This document shows positions 10,960 through 22,308 of a stretch of DNA of 41,107 nucleotides, piece after piece (position 1 is the first letter of the stretch; the number at the start of each line of letters is the position of its first letter). Location of the stretch: NCBI GenBank assembly GCA_015680685.1, contig MNCI01029140.1, forward strand, positions 1 to 41,107. The letters are read 5' to 3'. This DNA is from Gnetum montanum. Taxonomy: Eukaryota; Streptophyta; Gnetopsida; Gnetales; Gnetaceae. Position numbers and translations under genes: made by a program. The notes under the pieces were generated by a model that was not told the origin of the DNA, did no database searches, and saw only the letters and a list, made by a program, of their open reading frames with translations.

Positions 10960-11572
10960 ATCTCTTTATATTGAAGAAATACCAAAAGATTTTTTTAACC
11001 AAAACCAAAGATTTATAGGAGCTTGGCACTGTAAGAAAACATGAAAGAATGTCTCATCTGAAGCACTGTGGATATAATTGGCGAAGGAGCACTTAGAGAA
11101 ACTGATCTCATTCTTGTATGGAGACTTTGAAACATGAAACACCAAACAAAACAAGCTAGGCATTAATGAATTAAAAATTGGATCTCAAGTTTGGACTAGA
11201 AAGACTATGAAAGATTTATATTCCATTTAGGGCTAAGAGTGTGGGAAGTAGTAACCTTTTTCACCATGACACAATAGATTTGGTAATTAGAATAATTTCT
11301 AAAATTATGCTTTCATAAACACTTCATATTATAAAGCATGTTGCTATCTAAAGAACCAAAGTAATTGTTTGTAAGGAATTCAAGCCACCTTGGTAAGAAA
11401 AAGAGACCTTGAATTGTTGACCAAGAAAGAGGAGCCTTTACAAGAGGCCACATAGGTTTTAATTAGTTAATAAAAAACCTATAGGAAGTAAGAATAGTTT
11501 AAGAATTAACCTAAGAAAAAGCCATTAATTTTGAACCACCAAAGCAAAGCTTTATTTAACTATTTATCTTAA
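10960..11572 (-). mobile_element. 3' part of a LINE (non-LTR retrotransposon), copy A
   Basis: The minus strand at 11163-10966 encodes CSFANYIHSASDETFFHVFL followed by QCQAPINLW. This fits the zinc-binding domain at the C-terminus of plant LINE reverse transcriptases (C..C...ET..H.F..C..A..LW), with the second Cys missing. Near 11560 the minus strand reads LNKALLWWFKI, like the LNKALLWKW segment between the reverse transcriptase and that domain. The rest of the reverse transcriptase would lie to the right, in the assembly gap. The frame is broken by stops. Confidence 0.65.
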
Positions 11573-11755
11573 NNNNNNNNNNNNNNNNNNNNNNNNNNNN
11601 NNNNNNNNNNNNNNNNNNNNNNNNNNNNNNNNNNNNNNNNNNNNNNNNNNNNNNNNNNNNNNNNNNNNNNNNNNNNNNNNNNNNNNNNNNNNNNNNNNNN
11701 NNNNNNNNNNNNNNNNNNNNNNNNNNNNNNNNNNNNNNNNNNNNNNNNNNNNNNN
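11573..11755. other. Assembly gap (183 N)
   Basis: A run of N begins immediately after TTTATCTTAA, the same ten bases that end the window at 41107 in copy D. A single additional N is at 14930. Confidence 0.99.
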
Positions 11756-12540
11756 ATATTATAAATATAGTGCTAAACTAGTTAGATATATAAATGATTT
11801 CCTATCAAATTCCAATCATCATTTCTAAATTTTGATTTATATAAAATGTTATTTTCACATTTCTTGTTTTTGTGTAATCTGCATATTCTTATCATGTCAC
11901 ATATCTATTTGCCACTTATCGCTTATGATTTTCACAATTTGATTACACTTGAAGATCTATTTTCATTAGGTATGATTATATTTCTCTATGATTTTTTTAA
12001 TTACAAGAATCTTGAAATTTCATTTTGGAGTTTTGGAAGTTTTTCATAACATTGAGATTTCATGTTATATGAGGTATAGCTTTCTCAAGCACAAATCAAC
12101 AACCAAAAACTCCAACTAACAAAATAGTAGTAATTACAAGCCAAGAAAACAGTGCAAATTACATCAAGTAACTTAATCAAATACATATTCATAATAATTA
12201 TTGAATTTACATAGGAAATGATATTCATCAAGTTTTACTTACTAATGACTTATTATACTTAATTAATGATTTTGTAATAAAGCAATGTATTTAGAATGCA
12301 TACTTCAAATCTGACTTGAAAGTTGTAACAGCACATTATAGGTTTGCTTCAAGAATAGCACTTACAAGTTGCATAAATATCTTTGAAAAATGAAGAGAAA
12401 ATAAATTTTGACTAGGTAAAGATGAATTTAATATTTATCACCCTAAAATAGGCACCATATCTTACTTTATTAATTTTAGAATATATTTTAACATACAACT
12501 ATATTTTATTTCCGAGACTTTAACAAAATAATTTATCAGT
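11756..12540. repeat. AT-rich block upstream of X1, duplicated at 17385-18060
   Basis: ATATTATAAATATAGTGCTA at the start recurs at 17385, and similarity continues through GTGTAATCTGCATATTCT and on to the X locus. Small open frames in both copies are similar to each other, but that follows from the duplication and no protein family is recognised. Confidence 0.75.
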
Positions 12541-14733
12541 AGTATGGAACCACAGTACAATGCGGTCAGAGCCGTTGATCACTTCCCATCTCTGCAACGA
12601 GCAAGTAGCATCAGCCATGCTGAAATGGCAGCCAACATCATTTTTGTAATAGCACCATTCAAGATGTAGAAAGCAAAATTAGCTTCAGAACTTTCCTTGT
12701 TTATGGAACTTTCCTTGTTTACGTAGGAGGCATATTTAGTTATACCTTCCATAATTGTAATAGAGGCTTGCTTCTCCAATTGTCTTATACAATATAGCAA
12801 CATTTCTAATTTGTATTAGGCTTGGATGCTTAGTTCAACTTGCTATTATAATATAGCAGTATTTCTGATTTTGAATTAGACCTTTTACTTAGTTTTTGGT
12901 TCACTTGCTTTTCTGTCTGTCCGTGGTAGTAGGAGGAGAATAGGAAAGTACACATGATTTCAAGCATCAATTGTGGCCTTTCATTTTCTTCAAACCTGAA
13001 TAGATCTTTATGGACATTCTGTGTAACCTATATGACATGGCTCCGGAAGTTCTGTGCAAGCGTTATGGCCATCATTCCTTTTCGGCAGAAACACAGCTGG
13101 GGATTCTGGACGCTGTTTTGTGAGGCCACAATGATTTGGAGTCTGACATATGGTTGGCAATATCTGGGGGTTCCCAGGACTGAATAGAGAAGGAAAAAAT
13201 GATTACCATGGATGTTACTATGAGAAATTTAATTCAAAAATGATGCAGCCCACGCGCGAGATTTAGCCAAGATTCCTTTCTTTTGCAAATATACACTTAA
13301 GGTTGCTATGGACTACCCTCTTCACATTTGCAGACATGCGCTGCAGTTCTGTCTATGTTGGCCTTCAATGGATCCTATTCTCGCCTTCGAAAACTGTGTT
13401 CTGTTAAGGTGCATTACTAATTATTCTCACTTTCTTAGCTCTGCATTTGAATCACATGGTGCCATTTCTATGTGTTAATGAGATTGTCTGTGGGGATCCT
13501 CAGCATTCTAGATTTACTATGCCTAATTAGATGCTCCGTTTGGATGTGTGATGTAGGATTTATATCTGTGGATGCAAAAAAGGAGACCAAAGCAAAGGAA
13601 GCAGAACATGAACATGCATGCATCGACTTGCAAAATATCGGGTACCAAAAAGTGCGGCAAAGTTGTGAATCTGGGAGCATGCCTACTGCTATGCATTTGG
13701 AGCATGTAGACCGTTCGCCAAGAAAATGTAGGAGTGTTTTGGCCGATGAAGATGAGAAAATGCTGGACAGGCCTATGGCTCTGGCCAAAGTTGTGGTTCT
13801 CAACCTAGATTGAGAGTTTCCAGGCCATGGGTCTGCTACTGTTTTGAGGTCATGTTGGCCGTGTTGGCAATTCAGTTTTCCACGCAGAAAATGTTGCCAC
13901 TAGAAGAAGAGCTATTTCCAAGACATGCACATCATCATGGAATCATGGAATCTACTCGTGTCACCTATTTCTCAATGCTTGCCAGATCGAAAGCCTTGCC
14001 TCTCAGTGACGGTGATTTTGTTATGTAAATGGGGAATCGTTATCTCGCCGCCATTTTGTAAGCATGGACTAGTTGTTTGGTTGCAATTTTATTGTGTAAC
14101 CAGGCAATTTAGTATTTCTTGCTTACCGTACTTAGCAGAAGTTTCCTATTTTTTTTAAATGAAATTCTCTTGTACATAGCGGAAATTTATTTTTTCAATT
14201 TCACTTCTCTTTTATCGCCCCTTTGTTGAAACCGCTTCATTTTTTAACATTCTTTTACATTTCTGTTATGCTTATTTGGGGATGAATAAAGAGCGATTTG
14301 ATCGAATCAGTGGAGTTTTTCTCTGTCTTGTCTTTTTACTGAGGGATTCTATGAATGGAATGAGTTGTGTCAATAGCTTTTAGTAATCTACATCATATTT
14401 CTTTCCAGAAAAAAATGTATGCCATTTTAGAGAGTTTTGTTTTGTGTTTTGTTTAAAGTTTTTCTTTATCGAGTACTTTTGTCTAATACCTTACATTTTT
14501 TGAATTACGTGATCCTTGTTTAATGGATTATTGGTATGGTGCTTGTTTACACATTGCTCTTTAGCAAGTCTGCACCTTCCGATAATATTGCTTTCCAGGT
14601 TTCCAACAAGGAATTTCTTAATGGTGTTCCACGTTGTTTCAGTATATCAAAATTTTCAAAGGTACTCGAGAGTTAAGAAAAATGTCAAAATGGTTTTTAA
14701 CCTGAGGCTATAATATTATATTTGATAGTTAGG
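12541..14733 (+). pseudogene. Unidentified gene-like locus X, copy 1 (longest)
   Basis: The family is not recognised. The locus is repeated at 18061-18890 and 30843-31943, and X1 is the most complete. Gene-like signs are a GC-richer stretch at 13240-14060, a + strand open segment starting at about 13284 (KYTLKVAMDYPLHICRHALQ) that ends at TTAAG before GT, and an AG at about 13554 that opens a segment beginning GFISVDAKKETKAKEAEHEH and running to a stop at 13813. An AATAAA lies near 14284. Joining the two segments does not keep one frame, and the copies disagree on stops. It could be a pseudogene, a 5'/3' untranslated region or a non-coding RNA gene. Strand is inferred from these splice-like signals only. 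Confidence 0.4.
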
Positions 14734-14771
14734 ATATAATACCTCACAAGCATCAAAGGGAAAGTTGCATT

Positions 14772-14990
14772 AAAAGGCTTGATGTGAATAACATCCCTAA
14801 ATTTATGGGAGGTTATAACTCTGATCCATAACATCACTTACAAGCCTTCCATGATGCTTGTGCCTTGTAGAACATCGAGAGTAAGTGACAAAAGCTTAAG
14901 CTCTTTCCTAGAATACTAGTTAATGAAGCNTAGTACATAGCTGTCCAGGTCAAGATTTCTCTTAAAAAGAGTAGCTTTTCCACATCATAG
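14772..14990 (+). pseudogene. Plus-strand gag fragment of the same Athila/Tat-like family
   Basis: The + strand reads KRLDVNNIPKFMGGYNSDP, then a stop, then HHLQAFHDACAL, a stop, and QKLKLFPRILV. This is the same gag core found on the minus strand in elements A-D (RLDMNNI, QNHLQAFHDACALK, KLKLFPRTL). It starts 39 bases after the end of X1. It is more diverged than A-D and in the opposite orientation, so it comes from an independent insertion. Several in-frame stops and one N (14930) occur in it. Confidence 0.75.
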
Positions 14991-14999
14991 ATGGACTTT

Positions 15000-17384
15000 G
15001 TAACCAAATGAGAGAGACACATTTTTTTTTTCTTTTATACCTTTCAATTTCTTAATTCTTTAACATTTTTCTATTATTCGATGATATTTTCATTTTTTTT
15101 TCATCTTTTTCCATTTTTACTATCTTTTTTATCTTTTTCATACTCTATTTTCATTTTTCTTTGTAAATATTTTTAATTACTAATAAAACATGCCAAGAAT
15201 AATGATTATCGATACAATGAGACCACACCATCCATCCATCCATTCCATTAGTAAGAAGTTCTTACCATTTCCATAATGATATTCTTTACATCATAAAACT
15301 AAGAATAAACCTATGATCATTATGCTTGGATAGAAAAGTGAAGAACCAAGGGGGAATGAAAAGGTGTGGCATTAAGGGATTTTGTGGATTCTTCTGGACT
15401 ATTATTGTGAGTTCTATCCTATTGTTAAGGTTGCATTACATGCTTGTACATCTAACGAAAAATGGAAGCAAGAGTTCAATAAGTGCTACCTTAAATGGTT
15501 GACATACAATAAAAATAAAAAAGCACATAATAACTTTTTTGGGATCCCACAGGAAAGACATGCTATCCATGCTTGAAGGTAGACAACTTCTCATAAATAA
15601 TAATAATAATAAAGTGCCATGAATAAAACTCCTCTCTTGGACAATACGCTAAGTGATAATGCTTCTTGCAACATTGATAGTCTTACAATTGTATTTCCAA
15701 GAGATGAAATGATGCGATGTTATCAAAATATCAACAATGAATAACAAGTTCCAAGTAGATATTATTACAAGGATCTAATATTAAGGTTCAATGGACACCT
15801 AATGGAAAACTAACTGAAGTATTGGTACATAGGAAATGAATCTTAGACTTAGACTTATACTTATTCATGGTTAAGTCCAAATTATCTCTAATAATATTCT
15901 AAAGCAAGGTAAATTGTGGTCACCTTTTTTTGCAATCCAAAAAAATATTTGTTAGTTTTTCCCTTTAAGTCCTCTTGTGTGATATCATTTAAATTGATAT
16001 TTTTACCCAAGGTTACTTAAGAAAAGGATATTGATTACTAACCAGATTAAGAAAGAGAATTTTGGTTGATGCATCCAGCAAGGTAAAAATGAATTTTTAT
16101 TTAACATAGAAAGCAAGTAGAAAAAGTAGCATTTAAATTGTTATTCACATTTTAAATAAATTTTTTGTATAGAATTAGAGAGCAAAAATAGATAATTTCA
16201 AATGGTTTTTAACTCCTCAAGTCTTATCAACTACTTCATGTTTGAATTTTTTCCTTATCAAGAATTGCTCATAGTTTGTGTAATCAACAACTAGTTTTAG
16301 AATCTATAATTAATTAAAATTCATAATAATTTATTACATTATTTTTTGATAATTCTCAACCATTGCACTAAATTCTATTTTATCATTTCCACTAAAATTA
16401 AAATTTATCATTGAAAAAATAAAGATAGAATAACAACCAAAGTTCTACTATATCTATTTATTTCCTAATTTTTTTTATTCCTATTCCATTTTTATTACAT
16501 TTAGTTGGGATGTACCTAATCAAATTTAAAAAACTTCTATCCTATTTTCATATCAAATCTAATGTTTCAATGTATGGGTGTGCTAACCACTTACTTCTTT
16601 TGTTATTGCCATAAATATTCTTTATTTATTAGTTAGTACATCAACTATTTTCCCTTAAATATTGATCAAGCTAGCTGGAATTTTTTCCCAAATCCATATT
16701 ACATAAATTACCATGTATTTTGAAGCTTTTCTATTTCAATTTTTTTCATTCCTTCATTAACCTTTCTTTTAATGCACTAACTTTATTTTGAGTTAATGTC
16801 ACAACTATTTCTTCATTAGTGTGTTGACCTCTTTGTGCTAGTTTGAATTATCTTTTACCTATGTGGCACAAACTACCATGTGTTTAAATTTTATTTTGCA
16901 TTAATAATTTTTTCCATTAGGGAATTCTATCATACATAATTCTATCATGTTGTATACCACAAATTCAACTATGATATCTATAACTCTATGAATTTGTGTA
17001 TAGCATATTGACTTACAATTTTTGCAATTTTGTTTAGCTTGAAGATTTAATTTTTATTTTGAATGAGAGTCCAATTACCAACCCCCTCCAAGGGAGTCCT
17101 CTCCAAGCATGGTAAAACAACTTAATAATTTTATTATCTTAGCGGTGAGGACTAATTACTGGTCAATAGAGCCAATTACTAGCAAATTGGACTTTGTCAA
17201 CATAAATAAGTAGTTGTTGTAATGATCTTGACTAAGAGAGAGCTTTTTCATGGAATTATTATTTTGGATAACGTACATTGGTTTGATTTTTTTATTCAAT
17301 ATGAGAATAAGTTTTAAGTGAAATAACTTGAGATTTTATTAATTAAAAAAATCTGAAAGATTCTCTTGGATAAATAATAGATAC
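15000..17384. other. AT-rich spacer, no gene recognised
   Basis: Pyrimidine-rich runs at 15020-15160, (ATA)n at about 15596-15612 and long AT-rich DNA. A 64-codon frame at 15382-15576 has a phrase faintly like hAT transposase C-termini, but it is too weak to call. It has no counterpart in the other modules, so it separates module 1 from module 2. Confidence 0.5.
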
Positions 17385-18060
17385 ATATTATAAATATAGT
17401 GCTAAACTAGTTAGATATATAAATGATTTCTTGTAAGATTGTAATCATCATTTCTAAATTTTGATTTATATATAATTTTATTTTGATGTTTCTTATTTTT
17501 GTGTAATCTGCATATTCTCATCATGTCACATATCTATTTCCCACTTATTGACTATGATTTTCACAATATGATTACACTTGAAGATCTAATTTCATTAGAT
17601 ATGATTATATTTCTCTATTATTTTTTAATTACAAGAACCTCCAAATTTCATTTTGGAGTTTTGGAAGTTTTCATGACATTGAGATTTCTTATTATATGAG
17701 CTATAACTTTCTCAAACACAAAGCAACAACCAAAAGCTTAATAATTACAAGCCAAGAAAATAGTGCAAATTACATCAAGAAACTTAATCAAATACATATT
17801 CATACTAATTATTGAATTTACATAGGAAATGATATTTCATCAAGTTTTACTTACTAATGACTTATTATACTTAATTAATGATTTTATAATAAAGCAACGT
17901 ATTTAGAATACATACTTCAAGTGTAACCGGCGAGTTGTAACAACACATTATAGGTTTTCTTTAGGAATGGCACTTACATTTAATATTTACCCTTGTAAAA
18001 TAGGTATTATATATACCTTATGAATTTTAGGATATATATTAACGTCCAACTATATTTTAT
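17385..18060. repeat. AT-rich block upstream of X2, second copy of 11756-12540
   Basis: It shares ATATTATAAATATAGTGCTA, ATCTGCATATTCTCATCATG and TCATCAAGTTTTACTTACTA with the first copy, interrupted by small indels. Part of the first copy's 12340-12420 segment is missing around 17975. Confidence 0.75.
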
Positions 18061-18890
18061 TTCCAAGACTTGAACAGAAAAATGAGTAGAGTTTATCCCC
18101 TATTTTTATCATTATTTTTAACCAAAGAATTTATTAGTTTGGAACCACAGCACAGCGCAGTCAGAGTCGTTGATCTCTGCCCATCTCTGCAACAAGCAAG
18201 TAGCAGTAGCCATGCCAAAATGGTAGCCAATATCATTGTTGTAACAACGCCATTCATGCTTTAGAAAGTCGAATAGCTTTCAAAACTTTCCTTGTTCACC
18301 TTGTTTATGTAGGAACCAAATATAGCAGTTTTTCTAATTTCTTTGATTTGAATTAGATGTTTTACGCAGTTTTCGCTTCACTTGATTTTCTGTTCATCGA
18401 TGGTAGTCAGAGGAGAAGAGGAAAGTGCACATGATTTCAAGCATTAATTTTGGCCTTTTCATTTTCTTTCCCCAGATCTTTACGGACATTGTGGGTAACC
18501 TATACGGCATGGCTCTAAAAATCTAATTACTCTAAGAAATTTTTAGTTAAACAATAATGCAACCAATGCAGCCAACCTGAGAGATTTAACCAAGATTTCT
18601 TTCTTTTGAAAATATAAGCTTAAGGTCGCCATGAACTACCCTCTTCACAATTGTAAACACGTGCTACAGTTCTCTCTGCACGAGATCCTCTTCTTTCCAT
18701 CGACAACTATGTTCTATTAATGTACATTACTATTTATTCTCATTTTCTTAGCTTTGCATCTGAATTCTAAAGTTCCATTTGAAAGTGTTAATGAGATTGT
18801 TTGTGTAGATCCTGAGATTTAGAGCATTCTAGATTTACTATGCCTGATTAGATTGCTCCGTTTGGATGTGTGATGTAGGATTTGGATTTG
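18061..18890 (+). pseudogene. Locus X, copy 2 (truncated)
   Basis: It matches X1 from the GGAACCACAG segment through CCATCTCTGCAAC, then ATCTTTACGGACATTGTGGG, and on to GTGTGATGTAGGATTT near 18880, where it diverges. About 160 bp corresponding to X1 13060-13220 are missing around 18520. The segment corresponding to X1 13284-13410 is interrupted by a stop after about 30 codons. As for X1, the product is unknown. Confidence 0.4.
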
Positions 18891-19825
18891 CCATAGGTAG
18901 AGGAACAAAATATTGTTCATTGAATGAAAAAAAAAAGAAAACCTTGTAACAAAAATTCTCAAATTGCTTGAATAGGTCCTTCATCTAGCAATCAATAAAT
19001 TGAGTTTCTCGACATGAAACTGCCAGCATTGCACCATTGGGTTTCGTTCATTAATCCAGTCAAAACAATTATTCAATTGTGTAAAGGGAAACTAAATAGA
19101 GGACCAAATCTAAACATCCATGAGCCCGAATAGTATAGTGAAATTATGGATTGAGGTTTCAACTAAATACTTTCTTTTGCTTAATTTTCATTATAACGAA
19201 GAAATCAAGATCAATTACGTTACAATGGTCAGGGTCAATCAAGATCAATTACAATAAAATAGAAAAGGTAACTACTCCAATTTTTAAGCATAAAGGCTAG
19301 GTTTTCACATTTTAAATATATAGTAAAAATGGAAAAAAAATCAAGAGAAGTGCAGAAATGTCATGGTGAAAAGATAGCAAGGTTGGAAATAAGGTTGAAC
19401 AGGAGACACAAAATGTTATTTACAAGGAACATTATTCCTCTACTTCCAAATTTCAAGTAGAAGACTTAGGAAGACTTAACTCTATAATTCTAGCATGTGA
19501 AATGTGAACCCAAAGTTATTGCAACATTGCAAATTTTAATGTATATTGAGAGGACACTTGGGAATAATTAATGTTAGATTGTTCCTCGACGTTACTAGAC
19601 TAAGAAGAGAGTCAGTGGAAAAATTTCTGCCAGTAGGAAATTCTAAAACTTGTGTGTTGTGCCAAAGTAAAAATTCAGTTTTAGAAAGGATTTTCAATCT
19701 TGGACTGAACTTGTTCTAACTCTTGGAGAAGGTAACAAACCCTATCCTAGATACAACTTAGAAAGAAACCTTTTGAAGGAACATATGCAACCATCGGATT
19801 TTACACACATTAATCTTACCTATAA
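18891..19825. other. Spacer with no recognised feature
   Basis: An A-run at about 18928-18937 and the repeated phrase GATCAATTAC near 19209 and 19243 are the only local structure seen. It is not shared with other modules. It ends abruptly where the gag sequence of element B begins. Confidence 0.5.
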
Positions 19826-21152
19826 GGCCTGGGCAACAATGTAGCAATGCATAATATTGATCCATGATAGCATCCAAGGGTTTGTGATTTCCCTACTTTC
19901 ATCCTTGGATCTACTAATGCAAGTTGGACACTCTAGAGTACGTTTGGTATTTATCGTTAAACAATTCTAGCATTGTACTCCATCGTCTAATGTATTTCAG
20001 TTCTAAAGATTGATAGCAACTTTCTTATTGTTTTATGAGTGGCCAAGGGAACAAATTTAAGTTCTACCACTCCTTTTCAATGTGTTGCAAGGCACAAGCA
20101 TCATGAAATGCCTATAAGTGGTTCTGCGGATCAGCATTGTATCCCCCCTCAAATCATTGGATATTATTCATGTCTAGTCTCTTGATCCAACTATCTTTCT
20201 AGTGTCTTGTAGGTATTCTCATAGCCTCCATAATGTCTAACATACTCTGGGTTGCTAGTAGCAGTTCTTCGATGTCATTTCCTTCATAGCATCTATGATG
20301 CCTATGTGGTTCCCTACTTTCCCTTCTATGCCTTGACTCTCTCGAATGCCCTCGTCCTCACTCTCAACTTGCTTGTCAAGGGTTCTTATCTTGCTTACCC
20401 TTATCCTCATGGTTGTGCTCCTGGTGACTGCATCCTAATATGGTAGGAGAGGGTGAATGATGCAATAAAAGGAAAGAAGAATGGGAACCATCGCCATGAT
20501 GATTTTTTTTACCTTCTCTTCGGTGGTTATGGCCCCTATCATGATGACGATCAGACTGCCCATCTTTATCATGTGTTTGTGCTTCCTCATTGAACACTTG
20601 GTGTTCATGGGTATCAAAACTAGGGTTGTGAATTATGGAGTGAAGGTTCTAATGCCCTACCCCATCACTATCGTTAGGGGGGGAAACATCATTTTGTGGG
20701 GAACCTATTGAGATAGGTTCACCACCCTTAATTTCTCTTATGATGGATGAAGCATTATGGGGGCCTTTGCCCTTCAACGATATGTGGTGACTCTCCTGCT
20801 GCAACTCCTATTAACATTGCAATTCTTTGGGATAGTAGTCGCTCATGTCGTAATGGCATGCAACATACTCAATGTATAATTGCAACATGCCAATTCGTGC
20901 AAGGGCACGAAGGAGCATGTTGGGGGTAGCTTTGTCTAGAGGCAACACTATGTTACCCTCAAAGTTTCTCCATCGCAGTTGTTCTTCTTGATGGAAGACA
21001 AAGGTAAAGTCAAGTATATATTCATCATGATGAATATATACCACACTGAATTGTTGAGGAACTGGCAGTTCTTGGTTATGTATGTTGTGTCGCCGGCTGT
21101 CTCTTGTGTGATCCGTAGGTGGTGAAGTACTTTTATGAGAAGAAGAAGACAT
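19826..21152 (-). pseudogene. Gag remnant of element B (N-terminal two thirds)
   Basis: Starts with ATG at 21152 (MSSSSHKSTSPP). This copy keeps the cleanest N-terminal domain, 113 codons without a stop, with SVVYIHHDEY, FVFHQEEQLRW and FEGNIVLPLDKATPNMLL. It continues in pieces with a His/Asp-rich segment (QSDRHHDRGHNHRREG at about 20530-20580) and the core DPQNHL..HDACAL near 20120. Stops and shifts break it, and the end is cut at 19826. Confidence 0.8.
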
Positions 21153-21278
21153 TGTTATCTTGTTGGTGTGCTATTGACCATTGCTTAAATTTTCTTCTAA
21201 TTAACCCTAAGGGTTTATCTAAGCTTCCCAATGATGTGAATGATTTCCTATGTTCTACTTAGTACACAAACAACTTAG

Positions 21279-21296
21279 TTCTTCACAACGGTGCCA
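21279..21296 (-). other. Primer binding site, tRNA-Asp type (element B)
   Basis: Minus strand TGGCACCGTTGTGAAGAA, which keeps TGGC-CCGTTG of the tRNA-Asp complement and is degraded after it. One base lies between it and the LTR. Confidence 0.7.
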
Positions 21297-21297
21297 A

Positions 21298-22118
21298 TGA
21301 TGAGTAGCGAGGTACTCCTACACTCAACCATAAGAATATGAGGATTACACATGCAATCAGGTCAAACTTTATAGGCTAAGTGCCTACATTCCTTATGGAC
21401 CACCTAAGGTTAATCAATCATTGTCCTCCTAAGCTTACTTGTATTTGTCATGGTTGTATGGTTAAGTAAGCTTGAGGCATGTGATTTCTATATCTTTTAT
21501 GTTTTATCGCTTATGCTAAGAGAGGAAAGGGATGAAGAGACTACGTAACTAACTTTAACTAATTAAGCCTTAATCATCCTAACATCAATATCCATTCCCA
21601 CTTGTCATTTCACACCGTGAACCAATGCAATGCTATTAGGATTACCTAATGCTATTCTTTACTAGGATTACAAAGTGTAACCCACGTGCTCGAAGCGATC
21701 ATACTGAATGCACTTAGCTATGATATTTGAGGGTTGAGAGAGATTATGTCCTTAATAAAGCATTTAATAAATTAACAATAATTCAAGTCCTATTTAACTT
21801 AGTCCATGGACTGCAAGGTTTATCTAAAACTTTGTCTTTATTTTCGTACACAATTGTGTGCTCAGGTATAGAATTTCTCAAATAAAGATCTATTCACTTT
21901 GGGACTCCTATTGTGGGCACATGGAAATTATTCTAACTTTAAAATGGAACAATGGAAAGAGTTTGGCTACGGTCTAGATCTAGATGGAGAAACAAAGGAG
22001 CACTGCCTCTTATTTATAGAACTAGCAATGGGCTGTGATATCGCAGGGAAGGACACAATATTGCGTATGCCATATCATGTACACAATAATGCAGCCCATT
22101 CGATATTGCATCCCATTA
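21298..22118 (-). repeat. 5' LTR of element B
   Basis: An 821-bp LTR, TGATGAGTAG...CCCATTA on the + strand, followed by GCAAC. TATA box at 22011-22018. The U3 inverted repeat is partly deleted (about 14 bp lost between the left arm and the AGGGAAGGA loop), and the GATATC words have decayed to AATATT or AATAAT. Confidence 0.85.
22011..22018 (-). promoter_or_regulatory. TATA box of LTR B
   Basis: TATAAATA on the minus strand at the same LTR position as in A, C and D. Confidence 0.55.
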
Positions 22119-22308
22119 GCAACATAAAGAAACTTTTCATTTGCTTTAGGAATTATTTTCTCTATTGCATTCTACTACAATAGCAATTCATTCTTGCCTA
22201 CACTGTTGTTGTTGTTTCTTTATTCATATCTATCTCGTGTTTGTTTCTGGGGTTGTATCTACAATGTATCTTGTTGTTGTTTCTTTATTCATATCCTACT
22301 ACATTTTC

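Larger units (their letters stand above)
19826..22118 (-). mobile_element. Retroelement B, truncated (5' LTR and most of gag only)
   Basis: Similarity to elements C and D starts at GGCCTGGGCAACAATGTA (19826) and continues to the LTR end. Everything 3' of the middle of gag (protease, tail, 3' LTR) is missing, so this copy is a truncated duplicate. The LTR flank GCAAC and the following MYB sequence are the same as in A, C and D. Confidence 0.85.

Noticed and set aside
11846-12049. Frames at 11846-12049 and 17499-17699 that resemble each other
   Set aside because: Their similarity is explained by DNA duplication of the block. Frames break at different places and no family fits.
12579-12803. Minus-strand frame ending LLARCRDGK in X1, partly open in X2
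   Set aside because: Considered as a small membrane protein, but X2 differs in frame and stop positions. Kept only as part of locus X.
15382-15576. Frame with a phrase slightly like hAT transposase C-termini
   Set aside because: Only a few spaced residues agree. No dimerisation motif or terminal inverted repeats were found.
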